Shown: one piece after another, positions 24,249-34,751 of the stretch
Position numbering within the stretch: position 1 is the stretch's first letter
How the letters are laid out: every line of letters begins with the position of its first letter
Source of the DNA: Chryseosolibacter indicum
GTDB lineage: Bacteria; Bacteroidota; Bacteroidia; Cytophagales; Cyclobacteriaceae
Assembly: GCF_018598585.1 (NCBI RefSeq)
Contig: NZ_JAHESD010000052.1
Coordinates: 1 to 42,881, forward strand
Reading direction: 5' to 3'
Length of the DNA: 42,881 bases
Made by a program: the position numbers and the translations under genes
The notes under the pieces: generated by a model
Told to the model about the DNA's origin: nothing
What the model saw: the letters and a program-made list of their open reading frames with translations, nothing else
Database searches by the model: none

Positions 24249-26342
24249 ATGAAAAAATTCAAGCGATATACCATTACCTCTGCCTTGCCATATGCCAATG
24301 GTCCCTTACATATTGGCCATATAGCGGGTGCTTATTTGCCTGCGGATACATACGTGAGGTTTCTGAGGTTAAGAGGTGAGGATGTGGTCTTTGTCTGTGG
24401 TTCAGATGAACATGGGGTGGCCATAACCATTGGCGCTAAAAAGGAGGGGATGACCCCTCGTCAATTCGTGGATAAGTATCATGCCGTTATGAAAAAGGCA
24501 TTTGAGGATTTTGGGATCTCTTTCGATATATACTCCAGGACTTCCAATGAAGTTCATTATAAAACGGCGCAGGACTTTTTTACTAAAATCGATCAGCAGA
24601 AACTTTTTATTGAAGAGACCTCAGATCAGTACTTCGACGAGCAGGAAGGGATTTTTCTTGCTGACAGATATATCGTAGGCACCTGCCCTAATTGTGGTAA
24701 TCCTAATGCTTATGGTGACCAGTGCGAGAAATGCGGTACAAGTCTTAGTCCTAAGCAACTTATAAAACCAAGGTCAACGGTTTCAGGAAAGGAACCTGTT
24801 CTCCGCCCAACAAAGCATTGGTATTTTCCGCTCGACAAGTTTGAGGGCTGGCTTAAAGAGTGGCTCATCGAAGGTCATAAAGACGATTGGAAAACTAATG
24901 TTTACGGGCAGTGTAAGTCATGGATAGATCAGGGACTGCAGCCAAGGTCAATTACAAGAGATTTGGACTGGGGTATCCCTGTTCCGCTTCCTGATGCTAA
25001 AGGCAAAGTGTTATATGTTTGGTTTGATGCGCCAATAGGTTATATCTCCGCTACAAAAGAACTTAGACCTAACGATTGGGAGAAGTACTGGAAAGATCCG
25101 GAAACAAGGCTCATTCATTTTATCGGGAAAGATAACATTGTATTCCACTGCATTATATTTCCTTCCATGCTCAAGGCTGCGGGCGATTTTATCCTGCCGG
25201 ATAATGTTCCTGCAAATGAGTTTTTGAATCTTGAAGGGGAGAAGCTTTCAACTTCACGCAATCATGCTGTGTGGTTACACGAGTATCTCCAGGATCTTCC
25301 TGGCAGGAGAGACGAGCTTCGCTATGTATTGAATTCTATTTCACCTGAAACGAAAGATGCGGACTTCACTTGGAAGGATTATCAGCAAAAAGTAAACAGT
25401 GAGCTGGTTGCTATTCTTGGCAACTTCATAAACAGGGTGATGGTGTTGACCTGGAAGTACTTTGATGGCAAGGTTCCTTCAGAAAAAGAATTACCGGGTA
25501 CAACAGAAAAGAGAAAGAGAATTCTTGATTTGTATAATAAAGCGCACGAGGAGATGAACAGATCAGTGAAGTCGATGGTGAACGCCCTTGATAATTTCAG
25601 GTTCCGCGAGGCACAGTTTGAGATGATGAACCTTGCGCGAACTGGTAATAAATTTCTTGCTGATACTGAACCTTGGAAGCTTGCAAAAGAAGACATGGAA
25701 GCAGTGGGGAGCATATTAAATTATGTCTTGACGATAGTTGGAAACATTGGTGTTGCTTGTGCTCCTTTCTTGCCAGATGCATCTGCGAGCATCATTAAAC
25801 AATTAAATGGACTATCTCTGGTTGACGGATGGAAATTGTTTTGGAAAAAAGAAGAACTTGTTCCTACTGTTCCTGAAAACCACCAATTAAATCAACCTGA
25901 GTTGCTTTTCCGGAATGTAGAGGATGCAGAGTTAGAGAAACAATTGGAACGACTTAAAAAAGATAAACCAAAGGCCGTGAATCCAGAAACAACATCAACA
26001 GTTAAGCCTCTTAAACCCGAAATTGTATATGATGATTTTGGTAAGCTTGATATACGTGTAGGAACTGTTCTTGCAGCCGAAAAAATGGAGAAGTCTAACA
26101 AACTTTTAAAACTTACTGTAGATACAGGTTTAGACAAAAGAACAATACTGAGCGGAATTGCACAGCATTTTAGTCCGGAAGAGATTACAGGAAAACAAGT
26201 AACACTGATTGCTAACCTGGCGCCAAGAAAGATGATGGGTATCGAATCGCAGGGCATGATCCTGATGGCGGAGGATGCTGATGGTAAGTTGAAATTACTG
26301 CAACCTTCTGATGTTGTAAGCCCCGGATCTACCGTAAGCTAA
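24249..26342 (+). CDS. metG: Methionyl-tRNA synthetase
   Basis: 697 aa. Class I catalytic core with HIGH at residues 21-24 and KLSTS (332-336) in place of KMSKS. The zinc knuckle has Cys146, Cys149, Cys159 and Cys162. Anticodon-binding helical domain at ~390-545, and a C-terminal tRNA-binding OB-fold (EMAPII-like, [17 protein letters not shown]) at ~595-697. Charges tRNA-Met in the cytoplasm. The ATG at 24249 gives the canonical N-terminus. Chromosomal housekeeping gene. Confidence 0.97.
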   Translation: MKKFKRYTITSALPYANGPLHIGHIAGAYLPADTYVRFLRLRGEDVVFVCGSDEHGVAITIGAKKEGMTPRQFVDKYHAVMKKAFEDFGISFDIYSRTSNEVHYKTAQDFFTKIDQQKLFIEETSDQYFDEQEGIFLADRYIVGTCPNCGNPNAYGDQCEKCGTSLSPKQLIKPRSTVSGKEPVLRPTKHWYFPLDKFEGWLKEWLIEGHKDDWKTNVYGQCKSWIDQGLQPRSITRDLDWGIPVPLPDAKGKVLYVWFDAPIGYISATKELRPNDWEKYWKDPETRLIHFIGKDNIVFHCIIFPSMLKAAGDFILPDNVPANEFLNLEGEKLSTSRNHAVWLHEYLQDLPGRRDELRYVLNSISPETKDADFTWKDYQQKVNSELVAILGNFINRVMVLTWKYFDGKVPSEKELPGTTEKRKRILDLYNKAHEEMNRSVKSMVNALDNFRFREAQFEMMNLARTGNKFLADTEPWKLAKEDMEAVGSILNYVLTIVGNIGVACAPFLPDASASIIKQLNGLSLVDGWKLFWKKEELVPTVPENHQLNQPELLFRNVEDAELEKQLERLKKDKPKAVNPETTSTVKPLKPEIVYDDFGKLDIRVGTVLAAEKMEKSNKLLKLTVDTGLDKRTILSGIAQHFSPEEITGKQVTLIANLAPRKMMGIESQGMILMAEDADGKLKLLQPSDVVSPGSTVS

Positions 26343-26353
26343 ACAAGATAAGA

Positions 26354-26387
26354 ATCTGTTTTGAGCATTGAGATGCTCAAAACAGAT
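26354..26387. terminator. Perfect hairpin between metG and pth
   Basis: ATCTGTTTTGAGCA / TGCTCAAAACAGAT, 14-bp perfect stem with a 6-nt loop, between convergent genes. No clear T-run on either side, but position and strength suggest a bidirectional terminator. Confidence 0.6.
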
Positions 26388-26441
26388 ATGCCTATGCGTG
26401 AGGCCATTGCTACTGTTCTAGGTTGGTTTAAAAAGAAATTA

Positions 26442-27002
26442 TCAGTCGTTGAACTGAGACATAGTAATTGCAGGGCCGGCTGTACAAAATGAGAGGATCA
26501 TTTCATTTGCTTTTTTAGCTATCTCCGGAAACTTCTCAAACTCTTCTTTCGAAAATTTCCCCAAGACATAATCAACCTGTTTGCCCTGGTTAAATGTGTT
26601 TCCGATTCCAACGCGTAGTCTGCTGTATTCCTGACCGCCGAGAAGAAGCTCTATGTTTTTAAGACCGTTATGACCTGCCGAGCTTCCCTTTGTTCTCAAG
26701 CGCAAGCTTCCAAATGGAAGAGCTATTTCATCGACAACCACAAGAAGGTTTTGCTTTTCAATTTTGAGTTCATTGAGCCAATATGCAATAGCCTTTCCGC
26801 TTAGGTTCATATAGGTAGAAGGCTTAATCAAGTGGACGGTACGTCCTTTAAATCTAAACTCAGCCTTCTCTGCTAAACGATCAATTTTAAAAGCTGCCTG
26901 TTGTGTATCGGCTAGCTGATCAAGAATAAGAAATCCTGCATTGTGTCGGGTTAATTCATATTCTGGTCCTATGTTACCAAGCCCGGCAATAAGATATTTC
27001 AT
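26442..27002 (-). CDS. pth: Peptidyl-tRNA hydrolase
   Basis: 186 aa, full family length. Catalytic His20 in TRHNAGF, Asn10 in GLGNIGPEY, Asn66 in YMNLSG, Asp91 in VVVDEIALPFG, and the GSSAGHNGLKNIE segment. Recycles peptidyl-tRNA released from stalled ribosomes. It follows rplY in the same direction but behind a terminator. Confidence 0.96.
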   Translation of the reverse strand: MKYLIAGLGNIGPEYELTRHNAGFLILDQLADTQQAAFKIDRLAEKAEFRFKGRTVHLIKPSTYMNLSGKAIAYWLNELKIEKQNLLVVVDEIALPFGSLRLRTKGSSAGHNGLKNIELLLGGQEYSRLRVGIGNTFNQGKQVDYVLGKFSKEEFEKFPEIAKKANEMILSFCTAGPAITMSQFND

Positions 27003-27045
27003 TACTATAGAATTAGGTTAAATATTGAAAGTAGAAGAACGCTTA

Positions 27046-27075
27046 AAAATAAAAAGAGGAGAACATGTCTCCTCT
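27046..27075 (-). terminator. Terminator after rplY
   Basis: AGAGGAGA / TCTCCTCT 8-bp stem (+ 27055-27062 and 27068-27075), followed on the minus strand by TTTTTATTTTT. It separates rplY from pth. Confidence 0.8.
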
Positions 27076-27103
27076 CTTCATTATCTCAAAAGCTTTGTAC
27101 TGC

Positions 27104-27760
27104 TTATTTTTTACCAGCTTCTTTCTTAGGAGCTTCAGCTTTCTTAGCATCAGCAGCGGCAGGAGCAGCAGCAGCACCTCCTTCAGCGGCAACAGCAGCG
27201 TCAGCAGCCATTTTAGCAGCGCGAGGTACTTCTACGGCAGCAATTGTAGCTTGTTTTGGATCAAGGAATTCAAGCCCTTGAATATTAAGATCACCTACTT
27301 TAATAGCATGGTGAAAATCCAAAGAAGATACATCGATGTCGATATGATCAGGCATATCTTTAGGGAAGCCATAAACTTTTAAGGCAGCGCGCTTACGAAC
27401 GAGCGTTCCACCTTTAGATACCCCAGGAGCCTGGCCAACAAGACGGGCAGGAATGCTCATCTTGATTTTTCTTTCTTCTGAAATTCTAAGGAAATCGGCA
27501 TGTAAGAGTACTTCACTTACAGGGTGAAACTGAACTTCCTGAAGAATAGCCTGTGCTTCTTCGCCTTCGATATTTAAATGAACGAAGTGTGCTTCGTTTG
27601 TATAAACCAAGTCGCGGAAAAGGATCATTGGCGAATAGAAATGGACCTGCTCGTTTCCTCCGTAAAGTACGCATGGAACAAGTCCTTCATCTCTTAATCG
27701 TTGTGAATCTGCTTTGCCAAGATTTGCTCGTTTATACCCTATAATCTCAACAGTTTTCAT
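27104..27760 (-). CDS. rplY: 50S ribosomal protein L25/general stress protein Ctc
   Basis: 218 aa of the long (CTC/TL5) type. N-terminal 5S-rRNA-binding L25 domain (GYKRANLGKADSQRLRDEGL, then VPCVLYGGNEQ), then the C-terminal TL5 beta domain (MSIPARLVGQAPGVSKGG...). The last ~45 residues are an Ala/Lys-rich tail common in this phylum. Twenty-two nt downstream of prs, so probably co-transcribed with it. Confidence 0.95.
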   Translation of the reverse strand: MKTVEIIGYKRANLGKADSQRLRDEGLVPCVLYGGNEQVHFYSPMILFRDLVYTNEAHFVHLNIEGEEAQAILQEVQFHPVSEVLLHADFLRISEERKIKMSIPARLVGQAPGVSKGGTLVRKRAALKVYGFPKDMPDHIDIDVSSLDFHHAIKVGDLNIQGLEFLDPKQATIAAVEVPRAAKMAADAAVAAEGGAAAAPAAADAKKAEAPKKEAGKK

Positions 27761-27782
27761 AAAATATAATTTAGTTTAAAGT

Positions 27783-28712
27783 TTACAACTTGATAAATAG
27801 TGAGCTGATGGACTCATTGGTGTGTATGATCCTTATAGCCTTTGCAAAAAGATCAGAAACACTGATAACCTTAATCTTGCTCGACTCCTGTTTTAAAGGA
27901 ATTGTATCTGTTACCACCAACTCTTCAAGGGCTGAACCCTCCACGTTTTCATACGCCTTTCCTGAAAGCACCGCATGGGTACACACTGCTCTTACTGACT
28001 TTGCTCCGTTTTCTTTTAACAGCCCGGCCGCTTTGCAAATGGTTCCTGCTGTGTCAACAAGGTCATCAACCAGGATAACGTCTTTGCCTTCAACTTCACC
28101 GATAAGTCGCATCGAAGCTACTTTATTGGCTTCTTTACGGTATTTATCGCAAACAGCCAAGTCAGCATCAAAGAATTTGGCAAAGTTTCTGGCGCGTTTG
28201 ATACCACCTACGTCAGGTGTTGCAAACATAATGTCCTTTAACTTCAAAGATTTGAGATAAGGTACAAAGATGTATGAACCGTCAAGGTGATCAACAGGAA
28301 TATCAAAAAAGCCTTGAATCTGATCTGCATGTAAATCACAGGTCATAATTCTATCGGCACCAGCTGCAGAAAGAAGGTTTGCTATCATCTTAGCAGCAAT
28401 TGAAACACGAGGTTTGTCTTTTCTATCCTGGCGGGCGTAGCCGAAGTAGGGGATAATTACATTAACAGTGTGAGAGCTTGCTCGTTTAGCAGCATCAACT
28501 GTAAGTAACAACTCCATTAAATTGTCAGCAGGAGGGAAGGTAGACTGAATGATGAATACATCGTGACCACGAACGGATTCAGCAATATAAGGTGACATTT
28601 CACCATCACTGAATTGCTGGTAGTTTATTACTCCCAGCGGAGCACCATAAGCATAAGCAATTTTCTCAGCCAAATATTGAGTGGCTCTTCCACTGAAAAT
28701 TTTAACCGCCAT
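27783..28712 (-). CDS. prs: Ribose-phosphate pyrophosphokinase
   Basis: 309 aa. Makes PRPP from ribose-5-phosphate and ATP. The flexible loop YFGYARQDRK, the Mg/ATP-associated TCDLHADQIQGFF and the PRPP loop VILVDDLVDTAGT are all present. Feeds purine (purL nearby), pyrimidine, His and Trp synthesis. First gene of a prs-rplY unit. Confidence 0.97.
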   Translation of the reverse strand: MAVKIFSGRATQYLAEKIAYAYGAPLGVINYQQFSDGEMSPYIAESVRGHDVFIIQSTFPPADNLMELLLTVDAAKRASSHTVNVIIPYFGYARQDRKDKPRVSIAAKMIANLLSAAGADRIMTCDLHADQIQGFFDIPVDHLDGSYIFVPYLKSLKLKDIMFATPDVGGIKRARNFAKFFDADLAVCDKYRKEANKVASMRLIGEVEGKDVILVDDLVDTAGTICKAAGLLKENGAKSVRAVCTHAVLSGKAYENVEGSALEELVVTDTIPLKQESSKIKVISVSDLFAKAIRIIHTNESISSLFIKL

Positions 28713-28756
28713 GGACAGTCTTTTGTTTTATGTAGTGTCTGCTTCTTAGCAGAACT

Positions 28757-28786
28757 AAAAATCCCGCCTTTATGACGGGATTTTTA
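28757..28786 (-). terminator. Terminator after tRNA-Gln
   Basis: AAATCCCG / CGGGATTT stem with a 9-11-nt loop flanked by A and T runs, so it can act in both directions. It lies between the tRNA and prs. Confidence 0.8.
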
Positions 28787-28790
28787 ATTG

Positions 28791-28863
28791 TTGTCCGACC
28801 AGGGCTCGAACCTGGACTTTCCTGAATCAAAATCAGGCGTGTTGCCAGTTACACCATCGGACA
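28791..28863 (-). tRNA. tRNA-Gln (anticodon TTG)
   Basis: 73 nt on the minus strand. Acceptor stem TGTCCGA/TCGGACA, D-arm with GGTGTAACTGGC, anticodon stem CCTGA/TCAGG around loop TTTTGAT (anticodon TTG), T-arm CCAGGTTCGAGCCCTGG, discriminator A. CCA is not encoded (the genome reads ACAA). Confidence 0.95.
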
Positions 28864-28935
28864 ATGCCTTTCTTAAGTATGTTACTACTTTAGAAACCCC
28901 GGCCGCGGTGTTGCAAGCCGTTAAATTTGGGACAG

Positions 28936-28943
28936 CAAAGGTA
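28936..28943 (-). promoter_or_regulatory. -7 promoter element of tRNA-Gln
   Basis: TACCTTTG on the minus strand, a full match to TAnnTTTG, with a TTA 20 nt upstream in the -33 position. It would start transcription about 65 nt before the tRNA. Confidence 0.65.
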
Positions 28944-28981
28944 GAATTATTTTTTTAAAATGGTAACCGCGGGCAAAAAAA

Positions 28982-29557
28982 TTAAAGGTCTTTTTCTTCA
29001 GCAATTGCTCCACCGTTTTCAATAAATCCTTCAGCCCAGAAACGGTATTTATCCAGAATGGAAATTACTGCATTTCGTAAGTGTCGGCTGTTGTTAAAAT
29101 CAATATTGCCATACATGGTGGTAGCATATCCCTGCCAGATGGAACGGTTCTGCCTGCGGTCATACAATTGAATGAGCAGGGTGCCTGTTTTCATACTAAA
29201 CTTTTGGGGATCGTAATTTAGATCGTCCTTCTGGCTTTTTGCCCATTCTTCAATGTCGGGTTGATTATATCCGTTGAACTTCAGGCTATCATTAAACATC
29301 TTAAATCCTATTATCAAATGTGGTTTATTAGTTACTTGTCGGTAACCTAAAAACTTCATTCGTGCGATAATGGATTTTTCAATTACATCATTAACCATGG
29401 TAGAGTCACTTACCCCTGCAGGTTTCATGATGTCAAACGTTCTATACTTTTTGAAATTACCCTTATAGCTATAATCGTATTCAACTGGTAATTCCTTGTA
29501 TCCGAGGCAAGATGCTAGGAGCACGCAAAGCAGCAAAGGAGCGAAGAGTTTTGACAT
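28982..29557 (-). CDS. DUF4136-type lipoprotein
   Basis: 191 aa. Lipobox LASC near residue 17. The body (YKNFKKYRTFDI-like start, IARMKFLGYRQVTNKPHLIIGF, TGTLLIQLYDRRQNRSIWQGYA) matches the DUF4136 pattern of small periplasmic or outer-membrane lipoproteins. No known biochemical role. Stands alone between purL and the tRNA. Confidence 0.8.
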   Translation of the reverse strand: MSKLFAPLLLCVLLASCLGYKELPVEYDYSYKGNFKKYRTFDIMKPAGVSDSTMVNDVIEKSIIARMKFLGYRQVTNKPHLIIGFKMFNDSLKFNGYNQPDIEEWAKSQKDDLNYDPQKFSMKTGTLLIQLYDRRQNRSIWQGYATTMYGNIDFNNSRHLRNAVISILDKYRFWAEGFIENGGAIAEEKDL

Positions 29558-29631
29558 AGGCTCAACTGTTATTAAGGAATTTGAAGATAAGCTAAAAATT
29601 CTTTAATAACAGTTGGCAGAATGTAACCTTT

Positions 29632-32600
29632 TTAGATTTTTTTTAACCAGTCGCGGGCGTTTACAAAGGCTTCTATCCAAGGAGAAACTACGTCTGCTTT
29701 CCTTTCTGTTGGGTAGTAGGCCCAGTTCCACGGGAATAGCGACCGTTCAATATGAGGCATAATAGCAAGATGTCTTCCGTCTTTCGATACCAGGGCAGCA
29801 GCAGAATGTGTTGAACCTCCCGGGGTGCCAGGGTATTCCGCGTAAGAATACTGTGCTGCAATCTGATACTGACTCTGATCTTCAGGAAGGATAAATCTTC
29901 CTTCACCGTGAGCAATCCAAACACCTAACCGCGCTCCTGAAAAACTTTTCAGCATGACCGAATCGTTCTGAGGAATGGTTACGTTCAAAAACATAGACTC
30001 AAACTTCTCTGAACTATTATGGTGCATCTTTGGATGATCTTTCCATTCAGGGTATACCAGGCCTAGCTCCATCATTAACTGGCATCCATTACAAACGCCA
30101 AGACTTAATGTGTCATTTCGCTTATAGAAATTATCAAGTGCTTGTTTTGCTTTTGGATTGTAAAGAAAAGCCCCTGCCCATCCTTTTGCAGAACCTAATA
30201 CATCTGAGTTGGAGAAGCCTCCTACAAAAACAATAAGGTTAACATCGGAGAGATCTTCTCTGCCAGAGACCAGGTCAGTCATATGAATATCTTTCACATC
30301 GAAGCCGGCGAGGTAAAGGGAGTAGGCCATTTCGCGATCTCCGTTTACGCCCTTTTCACGAATGATAGCGGCTTTTATACCGGACGACTTCTTTCTGGAT
30401 GGATCGATTCCATATGTTTCGAATCTTCCATCAAATCTCTCCTGAAACTTGTATTCAAGAACTTGTCTCTTATAGTTTTTGAATCTGCTTTCAGCATGCT
30501 GCTGCGGGCGTTGTTTGCTATCAAGCTGATAAGATGTTTTAAACCATGTATCTCGAAGTGCGTCAATATCCAGGGTTTGTGTTCCGGACTCCAATGTCAG
30601 TTTAATTACTCTTTCCTGGGTAACAGTACCGAGAACCTGATAAGTAATACCTTTATCTTTTAATGAAGTTAAATCACTTTCTGCTTTAACCTGAAGGATA
30701 ATACCTGGGTTTTCGGCAAAAAGAATCTGAATCAAATCACCATTTAATTCAGAAATATTGATATCAAGTCCGGCTTGCGGTACAGCAAATGTCATTTCAA
30801 GTAGCGCAGTGATTAAACCACCTTCTGAAATGTCATGCCCTGAGAGCACTTTGCTTTCGCTGATCAAACTCTGTACACCGTCAAATGCTTTTGCGAAGTA
30901 AGCTTCGTCTTTTATTGTAGGCACTTCATCTCCTAATAGATTCAATACCTGTGCTAAGCTGGATCCACCCAGTTTATATTCATCTTTAGAAAGGTTAATA
31001 TAAACCAGTTTAGAGTTTTTAATCGGTTCGAGTACAGGTGATACTGTTTTAGTTACATTACTTACCTCGCCAACAGCTGAAATAATTACGGTGCCTGGTG
31101 CTACAACCACTTCTCCATTGGGATACTTCTGGGTCATTGACAAAGAATCTTTTCCTGTGGGAATATTGATTCCTAAGGCAATGGCAAAATTGCTTACAGC
31201 TTCAACGGCTTCATACAGTCTTGCATCTTCTCCTTTGTTTTTGCAAGGCCACATCCAGTTGGCGCTTAATGAAATACCTTTACGGCCATAGGGAAGTGGG
31301 GCCCATATAATGTTTGTTAGAGCTTCTGCTATTGCAAGTTTGCTTCCTGCAACCGGATCGACCAAGGCAGCTCCTGGTGCATGCCCTATAGCAGTAGCTA
31401 CCCCTTTGTTGCTGATGTAATCCAATGCCATTACACCGACGTTGTTCAGTGGCAATTGAACAGGACCGCAGGTTTGTTGTGTGGCAACTTTACCTGTAAC
31501 GGAACGGTCTACTTTGTTAGTGAGCCAATCTTTACATGCTACCGCTTCAAGCTGAAGTACCTGCTCAAGGTATTCCTGAAACTTATTCAGATCATACTGA
31601 ACAGGCTTGTACTGTATAACTTGTTTTGAGTCGCTAATAAGAGTTTTTGGTGATGAACCAAAAAGATGGCTTATGTTTAATTCAACAGGCTTGCGCGATT
31701 GACCGTTTTTACTAAACTCAAACTTTCCGTCTCCAGTAGCCTTGCCTATAACATAAAAAGGAGCACGCTCGCGCTCAGAAACTTTTTTTAAAGTCTCAAT
31801 ATCTTTTTCACGTATACCAAGTCCCATTCTTTCCTGAGACTCGTTACTTATTATTTCTTTATCAGAAAGGGTAGGATCACCTACAGGGATTTTATCTATA
31901 TCAATTTTTCCTCCGGTCTCTTCCAATAATTCTGACAAACAGTTCAAGTGGCCGCCGGCGCCATGATCATGAATAGTTACTATCGGGTTCTCGTCTGATT
32001 CTACCATCGCTCTGATAGCATTCATCACACGCTTTTGCATTTCAGGATTTGAACGCTGAATAGCATTAAGTTCAATGGCATTTCCGTATTCTCCTGTAGC
32101 TACTGAAGACACAGCGCCACCTCCCATACCAATACGATAGTTATCACCACCCAGTAAAACGATTTTATCACCAGGTTGCAGGTGCCCTTTCTTGCTGTCT
32201 TGTTCCTTGCCAAAACCAACACCACCTGCAAGCATGATCACTTTATCGAAACCATACTTTTTATCATTTTCAAAATGTTCGAATGTTAATACGCTACCTG
32301 TAATAAGAGGCTGCCCGAATTTATTGCCAAAGTCTGAAGCGCCATCTGACGCTTTGATCAAAATCTCTTCCGGGTTTTGGTATAACCATTTGCGGGCTTC
32401 AAACTTTTTCTCCCATGGTCGTCCTCCATTTAATCTTGGATAGGAGGTTATGTATACTGCTGTTCCAGCAAGAGGGAGAGACCCTTTACCTCCTGCCAGC
32501 CTGTCTCTTATTTCGCCACCAGAACCGGTAGCTGCTCCATTAAAAGGCTCAACTGTGGTAGGGAAGTTGTGTGTTTCCGCTTTAACTGATATTACAGAAT

Positions 32601-33315
32601 CGAATTCTTTGATTGTAAAATAATCTGCCGTGTCTTGGCTTGCTGGTGCAAACTGCCCGATTTTCGGACCTTTAATAAAGGCAACGTTGTCCTTATAGGC
32701 AGATACGAGATAATTAGGATTCTCTTTCGATGTCTTCTTTATTAGCTGAAAAAGAGTTGAAGGCTTTTCCTGTCCATCAATTACAAAAGTACCATTAAAG
32801 ATCTTGTGACGGCAATGTTCTGAGTTTACCTGAGAGAAGCCGAAGATTTCACTGTCTGTTAACTTCCTTCCCAGCTGTTTGCTAACTTCTTCAAGGTATG
32901 TTATTTCTTCTTTGCTTAAAGCCAATCCCTCTTTTTCATTATAGGCGGCAATATTATCGATCTCAAGGATGGGTTCAGGTGAATGGTTAATGGTAAATAA
33001 GTCCTGATCCAGATTCTTATACAAATGTTGAAGCATCCTGTCATACTTCGCGTTCTCACCATTAGCTACTTCAAATTCTTCAATTCGCTGAATTCCTGTG
33101 ATACCCATGTTCTGTGTGATTTCTACAGCATTGGTGCTCCATGGGGTGATCATTTCTTTCCTCGGGCCGATATAAAGGCCATTCAGAACCTTTTCTTCTA
33201 AGGGCTGTGCTCCGCTGAAAAGCCAGGTAAGCTTTTGAACATCATTTTTTTGTAAAGGCTGTGCCGAGCCAACAGCGTAAAGTGTATTGGCCTCCGAACG
33301 AAAGAATAAAATCAT
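29632..33315 (-). CDS. purL: Phosphoribosylformylglycinamidine synthase (single-chain)
   Basis: 1227 aa, the large PurL form. N-terminal PurS-like part, two AIRS-type ATP-binding halves (HNFPTTVEPFNGAATGSGGEI; GGGAVSSVATGEYGNA; DSLSMTQKYP) and a C-terminal glutaminase domain with GVCNGCQLM (nucleophile Cys1075) and MPHIERSLFPWNW. Catalyses the fourth step of de novo purine synthesis. Its promoter has a good -7 element (33339-33346). Confidence 0.97.
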   Translation of the reverse strand: MILFFRSEANTLYAVGSAQPLQKNDVQKLTWLFSGAQPLEEKVLNGLYIGPRKEMITPWSTNAVEITQNMGITGIQRIEEFEVANGENAKYDRMLQHLYKNLDQDLFTINHSPEPILEIDNIAAYNEKEGLALSKEEITYLEEVSKQLGRKLTDSEIFGFSQVNSEHCRHKIFNGTFVIDGQEKPSTLFQLIKKTSKENPNYLVSAYKDNVAFIKGPKIGQFAPASQDTADYFTIKEFDSVISVKAETHNFPTTVEPFNGAATGSGGEIRDRLAGGKGSLPLAGTAVYITSYPRLNGGRPWEKKFEARKWLYQNPEEILIKASDGASDFGNKFGQPLITGSVLTFEHFENDKKYGFDKVIMLAGGVGFGKEQDSKKGHLQPGDKIVLLGGDNYRIGMGGGAVSSVATGEYGNAIELNAIQRSNPEMQKRVMNAIRAMVESDENPIVTIHDHGAGGHLNCLSELLEETGGKIDIDKIPVGDPTLSDKEIISNESQERMGLGIREKDIETLKKVSERERAPFYVIGKATGDGKFEFSKNGQSRKPVELNISHLFGSSPKTLISDSKQVIQYKPVQYDLNKFQEYLEQVLQLEAVACKDWLTNKVDRSVTGKVATQQTCGPVQLPLNNVGVMALDYISNKGVATAIGHAPGAALVDPVAGSKLAIAEALTNIIWAPLPYGRKGISLSANWMWPCKNKGEDARLYEAVEAVSNFAIALGINIPTGKDSLSMTQKYPNGEVVVAPGTVIISAVGEVSNVTKTVSPVLEPIKNSKLVYINLSKDEYKLGGSSLAQVLNLLGDEVPTIKDEAYFAKAFDGVQSLISESKVLSGHDISEGGLITALLEMTFAVPQAGLDINISELNGDLIQILFAENPGIILQVKAESDLTSLKDKGITYQVLGTVTQERVIKLTLESGTQTLDIDALRDTWFKTSYQLDSKQRPQQHAESRFKNYKRQVLEYKFQERFDGRFETYGIDPSRKKSSGIKAAIIREKGVNGDREMAYSLYLAGFDVKDIHMTDLVSGREDLSDVNLIVFVGGFSNSDVLGSAKGWAGAFLYNPKAKQALDNFYKRNDTLSLGVCNGCQLMMELGLVYPEWKDHPKMHHNSSEKFESMFLNVTIPQNDSVMLKSFSGARLGVWIAHGEGRFILPEDQSQYQIAAQYSYAEYPGTPGGSTHSAAALVSKDGRHLAIMPHIERSLFPWNWAYYPTERKADVVSPWIEAFVNARDWLKKI

Positions 33316-33338
33316 GGAATCGTTTAGAATTGAAGCTG

Positions 33339-33346
33339 CAAAATTA
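33339..33346 (-). promoter_or_regulatory. -7 promoter element of purL
   Basis: TAATTTTG on the minus strand matches TAnnTTTG and lies 23 nt before the ATG, giving a short leader. Confidence 0.6.
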
Positions 33347-33764
33347 AAAGCATTTTTAATGTTTCAGCTATGATTTCTATAAAAATTAGGGTGGTAAGCC
33401 GGAAATAATGGCAGGAGTAGGAAGAGTAGCAGTGGAGTAGGAGAGCAGTAAGAGAGCACTAGTTGAGATAAGTTAGGCATGATGGAGTAATTTACTGCCA
33501 AGTTGGCGGAGTGTTATGTTTTTACAGAAAAGATTGGCCTGGTAACGATTAAGAGTAGGCCTGTTATTGTCTGGTACCTTTTGAAAAATTGGGAATTTGT
33601 ATAGGAAATAGTAAAGCTTTAAGGATCAGTTTTTCGAAGCTTGCCGGTAACTACAAAGGTTAGACTTGGATATTGACAGGTATCAGCAAATATAGGTATT
33701 TCTAATGCCTTCTGATCAGTAAGAGGATACATTACTAAGCAACCTTTAGATCGTTAGCTCTTCT
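33347..33764. other. Intergenic region without visible genes
   Basis: Between purL and the hydrolase gene. I see no ORF with a plausible start, no RNA gene and no strong hairpin. 33408-33470 is unusually G/A-rich with short GGAGTAG/GAGAG repeats, of unknown meaning. Confidence 0.5.
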
Positions 33765-34595
33765 TTAGCGTATGATATAATTCGAAGGAGATACTTTTTC
33801 GGCAATAAAAGGAAGGCTTTGATATATTAAACCGCTATGTCCTGACTCCAGAGCGTGAAATTTATGATTGTTTAAAAGGCTCCTGAATTTATCCATGTGT
33901 TCGGGAAGAATCACTTTATCGTATCGGCCTACAATAACTACTGTTTGGATATTATGCTTATTTATAAGGCTCGCCAGCCTTCGGATGTTAAATTTCATGT
34001 GCCTGAACACCACCCAAGAATAATATACTCTTTTCCGCTTTTCAGTTGTTCCCATCTGATAATCTGCAAAACGAATAAGACCAGGATCTACAAGCTTCCA
34101 TTTAACAAGCTTGTCCGCTATAGTGAGAAACCGATTATAATTGTGAATCATGCTTTTAAAGAACTTCCGGAGAAAAAAAGGATAAGTCGCGAGTTTGTAC
34201 CATGTATTTTCTCTTATGCCGTCAGAAGCAATAAGAAACACTTTGTTTATCTTTTCAGGGAAGGCTTCAAGGGTACTTAGTGCAAACCGTCCTCCAAGGC
34301 TGTATCCAACAACAGAAAATGAGGTGATTGAGTTTTCTTTGAGAAATTGAGCAATCATTTCTTTCCAATATTTTTTCTCAAGAGGCCGTTCGTCATATCC
34401 CCATTTACTTTGCCCATGAAAGAAGAGATCGAAAATATAGAGTGAATAATGTTTTGCTAACGATTGAATTAATGGAATATAGACGGTGTGGTCTTGTCCG
34501 AAGCCATGAAAGAATAATAAGGTTTCCTTGCCATTTCCTGCCTTCACATAATGAATGCGGCTGCTTTGATAGTTCAGATAGTGATTGCTAATCAT
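33765..34595 (-). CDS. Alpha/beta hydrolase
   Basis: 276 aa, cytoplasmic, no signal peptide. Oxyanion region FFHGFGQDH, nucleophile Ser in VVGYSLGGRF, acid Asp in VGRYDKVI and His in LESGHSGLI give a complete catalytic triad. Substrate unknown. Monocistronic and divergent from the sigma-factor gene. Confidence 0.85.
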   Translation of the reverse strand: MISNHYLNYQSSRIHYVKAGNGKETLLFFHGFGQDHTVYIPLIQSLAKHYSLYIFDLFFHGQSKWGYDERPLEKKYWKEMIAQFLKENSITSFSVVGYSLGGRFALSTLEAFPEKINKVFLIASDGIRENTWYKLATYPFFLRKFFKSMIHNYNRFLTIADKLVKWKLVDPGLIRFADYQMGTTEKRKRVYYSWVVFRHMKFNIRRLASLINKHNIQTVVIVGRYDKVILPEHMDKFRSLLNNHKFHALESGHSGLIYQSLPFIAEKVSPSNYIIR

Positions 34596-34751
34596 TAAAT
34601 ACGTTTCTTAAAAACTTTGATGTTTGCTAAACTTAATAAAACAACAGGCACCGAAAAGAGTCAGAGAGCGTAACTTTCTTATAAAATTTCATTGTTTTGT
34701 AAAATAATCTTGTCCATTGCCCGTCTCTGATTAAAAAACCAGAGCAAGGTT

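Noticed and set aside
30030-32443. Several open frames of 60-126 aa opposite purL.
   Set aside because: Antisense shadows of a conserved gene, without homology or start context.
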